A stretch of DNA of 64,000 bases, taken from contig NZ_JACHJR010000001.1 in NCBI RefSeq assembly GCF_014203705.1, positions 4,092,001 through 4,156,000 on the forward strand, in the 5' to 3' direction. The first letter of the stretch is position 1, and every line of letters starts with the position of its first letter. This document shows positions 35,836 through 43,384 of this stretch, piece by piece. The position numbers and the translations under genes were made by a program. The stretch comes from Kitasatospora gansuensis (GTDB lineage: Bacteria; Actinomycetota; Actinomycetes; Streptomycetales; Streptomycetaceae). The notes beneath the pieces were generated by a model, which saw only the letters and a list, made by a program, of their open reading frames with translations, ran no database searches and was not told where the DNA came from.

Positions 35836-35876
35836 GCGTAACCCGTCACCGTGGGTTCAAATCCCACACTCTCCGC
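35819..35876 (+). repeat. attR: 58-bp repeat of the tRNA-Ser 3' part
   Basis: Exact copy of 22234-22291. It lacks the 5' half of a tRNA, so no gene is formed. Marks the right end of the element. Confidence 0.93.
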
Positions 35877-35882
35877 CGGAGT

Positions 35883-35917
35883 ACGGCCCCCGACCAGCAT
35901 CGCTGGCCGGGGGCCGT
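35883..35917. terminator. Hairpin after attR
   Basis: ACGGCCCCCGACCAGC pairs, with one mismatch, with GCTGGCCGGGGGCCGT across a 3-nt loop. It is probably the tRNA-Ser terminator of the uninterrupted chromosome, now displaced by the insertion. Confidence 0.6.
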
Positions 35918-36030
35918 CGGCGTTTCCCGGGGGCAGCTGACGGAGTCGGGCCGAGCTGATTGCCCGTCAGGGGGCGGGCGCGGAGAGTCGGTTGGTACGC
36001 CGTTGTCGCCGCCCGGAGAGGACCGCCCAC

Positions 36031-36462
36031 GTGATGGAGACTCGGGGAGAGAGCCGGGGCGGGTACGTGCTGGTCGAGGCGGGCGGCGGGGTGCCCGAAG
36101 TGATCCTGGTGGCGGCCGGGGGTGAGGTGCCGGTGGCGTTGCGGGCCCGGGAGATCCTGGAGGCCGACTCGATCGCCACCCGGGTGGTGGCGATGCCCAG
36201 TGCCGAGCGGTTCGAGCGGCAGCCGGCCGCCTACCGGGACGCCGTACTGCCCAGGGGGGTCGCGGCCCGGGTCTCGGTCGGGGCGGGCTCCGCGCTCGGC
36301 TGGCACGCGCTGGCCGGCGAGGCCGGGGTGGCGGTCGGCCTGGACCGGTCCGGGCTGTCCGCGCCGTACCGGACGCTGTACGAACAGCTCGGCTTCACGC
36401 CCGAGCGGGTCGCGGCCCAGGCCCGTCGCAGCCTGGCGAAGGCTCGCGAGCGGGCCGCCTGA
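36031..36462 (+). CDS. Stand-alone transketolase C-terminal domain (truncated transketolase)
   Basis: 143 aa from a GTG at 36031 (or the ATG 3 nt later), after GGAGAGGA. The sequence follows the transketolase C-terminal domain: GGYVLVEAGGGVPEVILVAA, REILEADSIATRVVAMPSAE, AAYRDAVLPRGVAARVSVGA, ALGWHALAGEAGVAVGL. The thiamine-binding and PYR domains (about 500 residues) are absent, so it cannot act alone as a transketolase. It is either a remnant or a domesticated fragment. It lies between attR and the aromatic cluster, whose first enzyme uses erythrose-4-phosphate. Confidence 0.75.
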   Translation: MMETRGESRGGYVLVEAGGGVPEVILVAAGGEVPVALRAREILEADSIATRVVAMPSAERFERQPAAYRDAVLPRGVAARVSVGAGSALGWHALAGEAGVAVGLDRSGLSAPYRTLYEQLGFTPERVAAQARRSLAKARERAA

Positions 36463-36652
36463 CCCTCGGTCAGCTCGTTCCACGAACGTTCCACGCAGCG
36501 CCGTCCGGCCGGTCCGGGCGGCGCTTCGCCATGTCCGGGGCGGGACGCGGCACTCGGTGCCACCCGGCCCGGCAACCTGACAGGAAATCAGCCGGACTGT
36601 GTCGGAATCATCGCGTCCGGGAATTCTCCGAAGAGCGGCTCCATTTCGAAAA

Positions 36653-36674
36653 ACAACCAAACCGGATGGTATTC
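36653..36674. promoter_or_regulatory. Candidate GBL-receptor operator (ARE-like) before the DAHP synthase operon
   Basis: ACAACCAAACCGGATGGTAT at 36653-36672 closely matches the site at 42984-43005 (shared CCGGATGGTA and ACAA start). It lies 170 bp upstream of the biosynthetic operon and has the imperfect palindrome and AACC/GGT arms of ArpA/ScbR-type operators. Confidence 0.65.
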
Positions 36675-36845
36675 AATGACACAGTGTCCGGCACCTGACG
36701 GAGTTCGAAACACGCCGTTGACCTCGTAGTTTGCCCTGCTCAGACTCATGAAAGGTTGCCCTCCGCGCCGGACCAGAACGCAGCGGCGGTATTCGCAGCC
36801 GCCCTTTCCCGGCAGCCGAGGAATTAACGACCACGGAGGTTCTGA

Positions 36846-38069
36846 GTGAGTAGCGACGTCATCGCGGCACGATCGGCCGAGACCGGTCCGCCGCTGCCGG
36901 AGAGCGAACTCGACTACTGGAAGTCGCTCCCGGCCCAGCAGCAGCCGTCCTGGCCGGACCACCGGCGGCTGGCCGAGGTGGCCGACGAGCTGGCGGACCG
37001 GCCCGGGCTGGTCCGCTTCGCGGAGCTCATCGAGCTGCGCGCCCTGCTGGCCGAGGTGGCCGCCGGCCGGCTCCAGGTGGTCCAGGCCGGGGACTGCGCC
37101 GAGGACCCGGCCGAGTGCGAGCCGGGCTATGTGGCCCGCAAGGTCGGCCTGTTGGACGCGCTGGCCGGGGTGGTCTCGATGAACACCCTGCGCCCGGTGA
37201 TCCGGATCGGCCGGCTGGCCGGGCAGTTCGGCAAGCCGCGCTCTCGCCCGACCGAGACCGTCGACGGGATCGAACTCCCGGTCTACCGGGGGCACATGGT
37301 GAACAGCCCGGAGCCCGACCCGGTGCTCCGCCGCCCGAACCCGAACCGCCTGCTGAGCGGCTACGACGCGGCGGCGACCGCGTTCGCCGCGCTGCGGGCC
37401 CGCCAGTCCGCCGGTCTGCCGCCGGTCGGCGCCCCGGTGTGGACCAGCCACGAGGCGCTGCTGCTCGACTACGAGGTGCCGTTGCTGCGCCGCACCGACC
37501 AGGGCCGGTCCTACCTGGCCTCCACCCACCTGCCCTGGATCGGCGACCGGACCCGCCAGTTGGACGGCGCCCACGTGGCGCTGCTCGCCTCGGTGGCCAA
37601 CCCGGTGGCGTCCAAGGTCGGCCCGGACATGAGCGTCGAGGACCTGCTGACGCTCTGCGCGAAGCTCGACCCGAACCGCGAGCCCGGCCGCCTCACCCTG
37701 ATCGCCCGGATGGGCGCGGACCGGGTCGCCGACCGGCTGCCCGCGCTGGCCGCGGCGGTCAAGGCCGCCGGTCACCCGGTGGTCTGGCTGACCGACCCGA
37801 TGCACGGCAACACGGTGAACGGGCCCGGCGGCCTGAAGACCCGGCTGGTCGGGACGGTGGTGCAGGAGGTGCGCCGGTTCCAGCTGGCGCTGCTGAGCGT
37901 CGGCGCGGTGCCCGGCGGTCTGCACCTGGAGGCCACGCCGGACCACGTCACCGAATGCGCCTCGGACGAACGGCAGTTGGCGCACATCGGCGACAAGTAC
38001 ACCAGCTTCTGCGACCCCCGGTTGAACCCGGAGCAGGCCCTTGAGGTCGCGGCTGCGTGGCGGGGCTGA
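36846..38069 (+). CDS. Class II 3-deoxy-7-phosphoheptulonate (DAHP) synthase, PhzC-like
   Basis: 407 aa from a GTG at 36846 with GGAGGT upstream. Condenses erythrose-4-phosphate and PEP, the first shikimate-pathway step. Class II motifs: metal-site Cys in VQAGDCAED, then PVIRIGRLAGQFGKPRS, IARMGADRV, DPMHGNT, and GGLHLEATPDHVTEC. It is shorter than housekeeping class II enzymes (~450-460 aa) and lacks their N-terminal allosteric region, as in antibiotic-cluster versions, so it is probably insensitive to aromatic amino acids. First gene of the aromatic operon; an ARE-like site is upstream. Confidence 0.92.
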   Translation: MSSDVIAARSAETGPPLPESELDYWKSLPAQQQPSWPDHRRLAEVADELADRPGLVRFAELIELRALLAEVAAGRLQVVQAGDCAEDPAECEPGYVARKVGLLDALAGVVSMNTLRPVIRIGRLAGQFGKPRSRPTETVDGIELPVYRGHMVNSPEPDPVLRRPNPNRLLSGYDAAATAFAALRARQSAGLPPVGAPVWTSHEALLLDYEVPLLRRTDQGRSYLASTHLPWIGDRTRQLDGAHVALLASVANPVASKVGPDMSVEDLLTLCAKLDPNREPGRLTLIARMGADRVADRLPALAAAVKAAGHPVVWLTDPMHGNTVNGPGGLKTRLVGTVVQEVRRFQLALLSVGAVPGGLHLEATPDHVTECASDERQLAHIGDKYTSFCDPRLNPEQALEVAAAWRG

Positions 38070-38136
38070 AGGGCCCCTTCGGATCAGTCATCCATCGGCC
38101 GACAGCGGTCGGTCATCCTCGGTCTTTGGGGTCGCT

Positions 38137-38925
38137 ATGAGTGTCCATGGAATGGAAAACAGGGTCGCGCTGGTCACCGGGGCGGCCGGCGGTATCGGCG
38201 GAGCCGTGGTGCGCGCGCTCTCCGAACGTGGCGTCACGGTGGCCCTGGTCGACCGCGACGGTGACCGGCTCACGGAGCTCGCCAAGGAACTGCGCAACGC
38301 GGGCGGCCGGGCGGAGGCGTTCCCGGCCGACGTGACGGACAGCGCCGAGGTGGAGGCCGTGGTCGAGGCCGTCGAGCAGCAGCTCGGCGGTATCGACTAC
38401 CTGGTCAACGGCGCCGGCGTGCTCCGGCTCGGGGCGGCCAAGGACCTGACCGACCAGGACTGGTCCGCCACCTTCGCGGTGAACACCACCGGGGTCTTCT
38501 TCATCTCCCGGGCGGTGGTCAACCGGATGGTGGCCGCCGGCCGGCGGGGTGCGATCGTCACGGTGGCGTCCAACGCGGCGGGCACCGCCCGGGTCGACAT
38601 GTCGGCATACGCGGCCTCCAAGGCGGCAGCCACCATGTTCACCAAGTGCCTCGGCCTGGAGGTCTCGAAGTTCGGCATCCGCTGCAACGTGGTGGCGCCG
38701 GGTTCGACCGACACCCCGATGCTGTCCGCGCTCTGGGAGGACGACAGCGCCGCTCAGGCCTCCATCGACGGGGTGGCCTCGGCCTACCGGGTCGGCATCC
38801 CGCTCGGCCGGATCGCCCAGCCCTCGCACATCGCCGACGCGGTGCTGTTCCTGCTCTCGGACCAGGCCGCGCACATCACCATGCACGACCTCACCGTCGA
38901 CGGCGGCGCGGCGCTCGGCCACTGA
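38137..38925 (+). CDS. SDR: 2,3-dihydro-2,3-dihydroxybenzoate/dihydro-3-hydroxyanthranilate dehydrogenase
   Basis: 262 aa from an ATG at 38137 (ATG at 38152 is an alternative). Classical SDR with cofactor motif TGAAGGIGGAV, NGAGV, and an intact catalytic Ser...Tyr-x3-Lys (VASNAAG, SAYAASK). Similar to EntA/DhbA-type enzymes, which oxidise the diol of dihydro-2,3-dihydroxybenzoate. Next to PhzD- and PhzE-like genes the expected substrate is trans-2,3-dihydro-3-hydroxyanthranilate, giving 3-hydroxyanthranilate. An Asp in ALVDRDGDRL suggests NAD preference. Second gene of the operon. Confidence 0.85.
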   Translation: MSVHGMENRVALVTGAAGGIGGAVVRALSERGVTVALVDRDGDRLTELAKELRNAGGRAEAFPADVTDSAEVEAVVEAVEQQLGGIDYLVNGAGVLRLGAAKDLTDQDWSATFAVNTTGVFFISRAVVNRMVAAGRRGAIVTVASNAAGTARVDMSAYAASKAAATMFTKCLGLEVSKFGIRCNVVAPGSTDTPMLSALWEDDSAAQASIDGVASAYRVGIPLGRIAQPSHIADAVLFLLSDQAAHITMHDLTVDGGAALGH

Positions 38926-39042
38926 CCCTCCGGTCCGGGCGCCCCACCGCTCGGCCGTCCCCGCGGCGGGCTGCCCCACCAGCCCGCCGAGTGACTGCCC
39001 GTCAACCAGCAACGGTGACCCGAGACTCGAGAGGGACTCCGC

Positions 39043-39678
39043 ATGGCCATCCCGACCATCAGCCCGTACCCGATGCCCCAGCAGGGCGACCTGCCGGAGA
39101 ACACCGCCCGGTGGACGGTCGATCCGCGGCGGGCGGTGCTGCTGATCCACGACATGCAGCGGTACTTCCTCAAGCCCTTCCCGGCCGGTGAGTCCCCGGT
39201 CACCGAGCTGGTCGCGAACGTGACGCTGCTCCGGCAGCGCGCCGCCGAGCTGGCGGTCCCGGTCGCCTACACCGCGCAGCCGGGCGGCATGACGCGCGAA
39301 CAGCGCGGCCTGCTGGCCGACTTCTGGGGGCCGGGAATGACCCCCTCGCCCGAGGACCGGCAGGTGGTCGAGCCGATCCGGCCGGCCGAGGGCGACCTGA
39401 TGCTGACCAAGTGGCGCTACAGCGCCTTCCACCGGACCGTGCTGCTGGAGTCGCTGCGCGAGCAGGGCCGGGACCAGCTGATCGTCTGCGGGGTGTACGC
39501 CCACGTCGGGGTGCTGGCCACCACGCTGGACGCCTACTCCCACGACATCCGGACCTTCCTGGTCGGTGACGCGATCGCCGACTTCACCCTGGAGCACCAC
39601 CGGCAGGCGCTGACGTACGTGGCCGAACGCTGCGGGATGGCGGTCACCACCAAGGCCGTGCTCGCCGATCTCGGCTGA
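39043..39678 (+). CDS. PhzD-like isochorismatase
   Basis: 211 aa, ATG at 39043. Hydrolyses the enol-ether of 2-amino-2-deoxyisochorismate (ADIC), releasing pyruvate and dihydro-3-hydroxyanthranilate. Active-site features: Asp in LLIHDMQRYFL, Lys in LTKWRYSAF, and the loop GVYAHVGVLATTLDAYS typical of PhzD and EntB. Length equals PhzD (~207 aa), with no C-terminal aryl carrier domain, so it is not an EntB-type bifunctional protein. Lies between the dehydrogenase and ADIC synthase. Confidence 0.93.
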   Translation: MAIPTISPYPMPQQGDLPENTARWTVDPRRAVLLIHDMQRYFLKPFPAGESPVTELVANVTLLRQRAAELAVPVAYTAQPGGMTREQRGLLADFWGPGMTPSPEDRQVVEPIRPAEGDLMLTKWRYSAFHRTVLLESLREQGRDQLIVCGVYAHVGVLATTLDAYSHDIRTFLVGDAIADFTLEHHRQALTYVAERCGMAVTTKAVLADLG

Positions 39679-39746
39679 GCCCGGCATCGACTGAGCTGGA
39701 CCTCGGCTGAGCCGGACCTCGACAACTCAATTGGTAGGAGCAGAAC

Positions 39747-41699
39747 ATGACGGAGCGTCCGGTCGGTGAGGCGCTGCTGAGCCGGATCCTGGCCGGACAG
39801 CAGCCCGAGTTCGCGCTGCTGTACCGCCCGGTGACCGGCTCGCCGGACCGGGTGGACGTGCTCGGCGGCACGGTGGCCGAGCTGTCCAGGCTGGCCGACA
39901 TCCCGCTGACGGCCGACCGGGCGCCGACCGGCCGGGACGAGCACGAGGTGCTCGCAGTGGTCCCGTACCGGCAGATCGCCGAGCGCGGCTTCGCGGCCGC
40001 CGACGACGGCGCGCCGCTGCTGGCGCTCGGCGTGCGCGAGCAGGACTCCGTGCCGCTGGCCGAACTGCTCCGCCAACTGCCGGAGCTGGACATCGAGTTG
40101 ACCGACGGGCGGTACGACATCGACGACCCGGCGTACGCCGACGTGGTGCGCCGCATCCTGGCCAACGAGATCGGGAACGGCGAGGGCGCCAACTTCGTGA
40201 TCCGCCGCGCCTTCGTGGCGGACATCTCCGACTACACCCCGGCCGCCGCGCTGACCTTCTTCCGCCGGCTGCTGGAGCGCGAGCGCGGCGCGTACTGGAC
40301 CTTCATCATCCGCACCGGTCTGCGGACCTTCGTCGGCGCCACCCCCGAGCGGCACCTCAGCCTCTCCCGCGGGGTCGCGGTGATGAACCCGATCAGCGGC
40401 ACCTACCGGTACCCCGAGTCCGGCCCGACGCTGACCGGGGTGCTCTCCTTCCTGGCCGACGCCAAGGAGGCCGACGAGCTCTACATGGTGGTGGACGAAG
40501 AGCTCAAGATGCTGGCCCGGATCACCGACGCGGGCGGCCGGGTGACCGGACCGCACCTGCTGGAGATGGCCAGGCTCGCGCACACCCAGTACTTCGTCGA
40601 GGGCGAGACCTCCCGCGACCCGCGCGAGATCCTGCGCGAGACGCTGTTCGCTCCGACCGTCACCGGCAGTCCGCTGGAGAGCGCGGCCAAGGTGATCAGC
40701 CGGTACGAGCCGGGGGGCCGGGGCTACTACAGCGGCCTGGTCGCGCTGATCGGCCGGGACGCCGAGGGTGGCCGGACCATGGACTCCGCCATCCTGATCC
40801 GCACCGCCGACATCTCCCCGACCGGCCGGCTGACCATCGGGGTCGGCGCCACCCTGGTCCGGGACTCGGACCCGGAGTCCGAGGTGGCCGAGACGGCGGC
40901 CAAGGTGGCCGGCCTGCTGACCGCCCTGGGCACCAGGGGGCCGGTCCCGAAGCAGGCGGCCGCGCCGCCGGAGTTCGCCGAACACCCCTTGGTGCTCGAC
41001 GCCTTGGGCCGGCGCAACGTCGGACTGGCGCCGTTCTGGCTGGCCGACACCGAGCTGCGCGGACGTCCGGTGCCCGAGCTGATCGGGCGTCGGGTGCTGG
41101 TGCTGGACGCCGAGGACACCTTCACCGCGATGTGGGACCACCAGCTGCGGGCGCTCGGACTCGCCGTCACGGTACGGCGGTTCGACCAGGAGTACTCCTT
41201 CGACGGGTACGACCTGGTGGTGCTCGGCCCCGGCCCGGGGGACCCACGGGACACGGCCCACCCCAAGATCGCCCACCTGCACCGGGCGACCCGTCAACTG
41301 CTGGCCAGTGGGCGGCCGTTCCTCTCGGTCTGCCTGAGTCATCAGGTGCTCAGCACGGTGCTCGGCTTCGACCTGGTCCGCCGGCAGCGGCCGAACCAGG
41401 GAGTGACCCGGACGATCGACCTGTTCGGCCGGGCCGAACGGGTCGGCTTCTACAACACCTTCGCCGGACGGGCGGACCACGATCTGGTCGAACTCCCGGT
41501 CGGCACCGTCGAGGTGAGCCGCGACCCGGCGACCGGGCAGATCCACGCGCTGCGCGGCCCGGGCTTCCGCTCGATGCAGTTCCACCCCGAGTCGGTGCTC
41601 AGCCGGGACGGGCTGCGCGTCATCACCGACACTCTGCTCACCCTGCTGGCGGACCGTTCACCCGCCCTGGCCGGGCGCGGCGGCTCTACCCACCACTGA
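39747..41699 (+). CDS. PhzE-like 2-amino-2-deoxyisochorismate synthase
   Basis: 650 aa, ATG at 39747 with GTAGGAG upstream. Fused anthranilate-synthase-type enzyme. The N-terminal chorismate-binding domain spans ~1-420 (FVGATPERHLSL, NPISGTYRYPE, VDEELKMLARI, SPLESAAKVISRYEPGGRGY). The C-terminal glutamine amidotransferase spans ~445-640 with Cys in FLSVCLSHQVLS and His-x-Glu in MQFHPES. Converts chorismate and glutamine to ADIC. Similarity to PhzE rather than TrpEG is supported by the adjacent PhzD-like gene. Confidence 0.93.
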   Translation: MTERPVGEALLSRILAGQQPEFALLYRPVTGSPDRVDVLGGTVAELSRLADIPLTADRAPTGRDEHEVLAVVPYRQIAERGFAAADDGAPLLALGVREQDSVPLAELLRQLPELDIELTDGRYDIDDPAYADVVRRILANEIGNGEGANFVIRRAFVADISDYTPAAALTFFRRLLERERGAYWTFIIRTGLRTFVGATPERHLSLSRGVAVMNPISGTYRYPESGPTLTGVLSFLADAKEADELYMVVDEELKMLARITDAGGRVTGPHLLEMARLAHTQYFVEGETSRDPREILRETLFAPTVTGSPLESAAKVISRYEPGGRGYYSGLVALIGRDAEGGRTMDSAILIRTADISPTGRLTIGVGATLVRDSDPESEVAETAAKVAGLLTALGTRGPVPKQAAAPPEFAEHPLVLDALGRRNVGLAPFWLADTELRGRPVPELIGRRVLVLDAEDTFTAMWDHQLRALGLAVTVRRFDQEYSFDGYDLVVLGPGPGDPRDTAHPKIAHLHRATRQLLASGRPFLSVCLSHQVLSTVLGFDLVRRQRPNQGVTRTIDLFGRAERVGFYNTFAGRADHDLVELPVGTVEVSRDPATGQIHALRGPGFRSMQFHPESVLSRDGLRVITDTLLTLLADRSPALAGRGGSTHH

Positions 41700-41725
41700 A
41701 GTCCGCTACTTCACCGGGAGCTGAA

Positions 41726-42469
41726 ATGACCAGTCCGGTCGTCGTGTTGATCGGCCCACCCGGAGCGGGCAAGAGCCACATCGGCCGGGCGCTCGCCGAA
41801 TACCTCGGGGTCGGCTTCCGGGACACCGACACCGACATCGAGCGCTCGGCCGGGTGCCGCATCGCGCAGATCCTGGAGCGGGAGGGCGAGGCGCACTTCC
41901 GGGTCCGCGAGCGCAGGGCGGTGCACCGGGCCCTGGCCGGGCACTCCGGTGTGCTCGCGCTCGGCGGCGGCGCGGTGCTGGAGGAGGCCACCCAGCGACG
42001 GCTCGGTCGCCACCGGGTGGTCCATCTGGCGGTCGCACCCCAGCAGTTGGCGGCCCGGATCGGCTCGGCCGCCACCCGGCCGCTGCTCGCCGACGACCCG
42101 GAGGGCCGGCTGCGCACGCTGCTCGCGGTGCGCAACCCGATCTACCGGCGGCTGGCCACCTGGACCGTCCCGGCCGGTGGCCGGAGCCACCTGGTGGTGG
42201 CCCGGATCGCCACCCTGCTGGCCGAGTTGCCCGCTGCCCACGGGCCCGCCCCGGCCGCGGCCCGCCCGCCCGGGCCACCGGCTCGGTCAGGCGCGGCGGC
42301 GCACCGAGGCCCGGGCGATCCGCTCGGGCGTGAGGTGGGCGGTGGTCTTGGCCGAGCCGCCGAGCTCAAGACCGGGGATCAGCTCCGGCTTCACCAGCCC
42401 GGGCACCAGCAGCGCCCACCAGCCGGCCACCCGCTCCAGCAGGTCGGCCCGGCCGCTCAGCACCTGTGA
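41726..42469 (+). CDS. Shikimate kinase with overlapping C-terminal extension
   Basis: 247 aa from an ATG at 41726 after GGGAGC. Phosphorylates shikimate at the 3-hydroxyl. The kinase fold occupies residues 1-170: P-loop GPPGAGKSHIG, shikimate-binding DTDTDIE, LALGGGAVL, RPLL lid. Shikimate kinases usually end near 170 residues. Here no stop appears and the frame continues ~75 residues (Pro/Gly/His-rich), antisense over the end of the receptor gene for 183 nt. A duplicate of core aroK, it would boost chorismate supply. Last gene of the operon. Confidence 0.88.
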   Translation: MTSPVVVLIGPPGAGKSHIGRALAEYLGVGFRDTDTDIERSAGCRIAQILEREGEAHFRVRERRAVHRALAGHSGVLALGGGAVLEEATQRRLGRHRVVHLAVAPQQLAARIGSAATRPLLADDPEGRLRTLLAVRNPIYRRLATWTVPAGGRSHLVVARIATLLAELPAAHGPAPAAARPPGPPARSGAAAHRGPGDPLGREVGGGLGRAAELKTGDQLRLHQPGHQQRPPAGHPLQQVGPAAQHL

Positions 42470-42949
42470 GGTGAGCTGGATACCGGTGAACGACGAGGTG
42501 ATCGTCGGTGCGGCGACGTTGATGTCCACGCCCGGCAGCAGGTCGTCCTGGGCGGCCAGCAGCAAGTCCCGGACCAGGTTGATGTTCACCTCCCAGGCTT
42601 CGATCTGCGGCTTGTCGAAGGCGCCGTGTTCGATGACCAGGCGTACGGTGGCCCGGATGATCGGGTCGTTCTGCAACGCGCGCGCGTACGCGACGGTCAG
42701 GTCGATCACGCTCTGGAAGCCGGGGCCCGAGAGGTCGAGCTCCTCCAGCCAGGGTGACTGCGCTTCGGTGACCGCGAGGGCCAGTTCCTCCTTCGAGGCG
42801 AAGTGGAAGTACACCGCGCCCTTGGTGAGACCCGCGGCGGTCAGGATCTCGGCCATCGTGGCCGCCGCGTATCCCCGCCTGGCGAAGACCTGAGCGGCAG
42901 CGTTCAGGATCTGCTGCCGGGTGTGCACTGCACGTGCCTGCTGAGCCAT
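42287..42949 (-). CDS. TetR-family gamma-butyrolactone receptor (ArpA/ScbR-like)
   Basis: 220 aa from an ATG at 42949 with AGGAGAACG upstream. HTH at ~10-55: RQQILNAAAQVFARRGYAAA, then EILTAAGLTKGAVYFHFASK. The ligand domain contains WLEELDL, ATVRLVIEH and a C-terminal WWALLVPGL, as in receptors that bind gamma-butyrolactones and release DNA. An ARE-like site lies 35 bp upstream of its start, between it and the afsA gene. Probable master repressor of the cluster. Confidence 0.9.
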   Translation of the reverse strand: MAQQARAVHTRQQILNAAAQVFARRGYAAATMAEILTAAGLTKGAVYFHFASKEELALAVTEAQSPWLEELDLSGPGFQSVIDLTVAYARALQNDPIIRATVRLVIEHGAFDKPQIEAWEVNINLVRDLLLAAQDDLLPGVDINVAAPTITSSFTGIQLTSQVLSGRADLLERVAGWWALLVPGLVKPELIPGLELGGSAKTTAHLTPERIARASVRRRA

Positions 42950-42983
42950 CGTTCTCCTGTTTTCTGGTGCGCACCCTCACACT

Positions 42984-43005
42984 ACAAACCGACCGGATGG
43001 TACTC
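42984..43005. promoter_or_regulatory. Candidate ARE between receptor and afsA genes
   Basis: ACAAACCGACCGGATGGTAC at 42984-43003 has AAACCG and CGG arms and strongly resembles 36653-36674. Expected to control the receptor gene and possibly the divergent afsA gene. Confidence 0.7.
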
Positions 43006-43384
43006 TATCGTTGCCTGGAGCGACGGCGCACCAGGGCTTGGCGCGGTGAGTGGCCGAGGAGGGCGGGACTACTTGTCTGGTCGAACCACGTGCTTCGCAT
43101 GCGACTTGCTCGGGCGGCCCGTTCCAGGACCCCTGCCGGTCGACTCTGTCTGAACCTACGACTGAGTCGGTCGACGACTGACTGTCAAAGCCTATCCTGG
43201 CGCGGCAGCGCGCACGATGAATGGCTACGGAGCAGGCCTTGAAGGGCCTCGCACCCTCCGTAGGTTCCGCGACGTTCTCATGCACCGAGGTTACCCGGCG
43301 GTTCGGACAGCATCCGACCGTCGTCACGAGTCCCCCTGCCATTGGGCGGTGGACTCAATTACCCATCCCTGGGGGAGATTGCAA

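Larger units (their letters stand above)
22234..35876. mobile_element. Actinomycete integrative and conjugative element (pSAM2-like)
   Basis: 13.6 kb bounded by the exact 58-bp att repeat in tRNA-Ser(UGA). From the left it encodes tyrosine integrase, excisionase, a repeat-rich putative origin, helicase-like Rep, prim-pol, small genes, an FtsK/SpoIIIE-type translocase, spread-type membrane and small proteins, a GntR regulator and a HAD hydrolase. This gene set (int, xis, rep, prim-pol, tra, spd, korSA-like) is that of AICEs, which excise, replicate and transfer as double-stranded DNA. All key genes look intact, so it may still be mobile. The right end carries an imperfect duplication and low-GC cargo. 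Confidence 0.92.

Noticed and set aside
22441..35876. Possibility that the element is a prophage
   Set aside because: No capsid, portal, terminase or lysis genes; FtsK-type translocase and Spd proteins fit a conjugative element.
36588..36749. 53-codon minus-strand ORF with a fair ribosome site (GGAGGG) upstream of the DAHP synthase gene
   Set aside because: Codon use is poor and it lies across the ARE-like operator; more likely non-coding promoter DNA. No family recognised.
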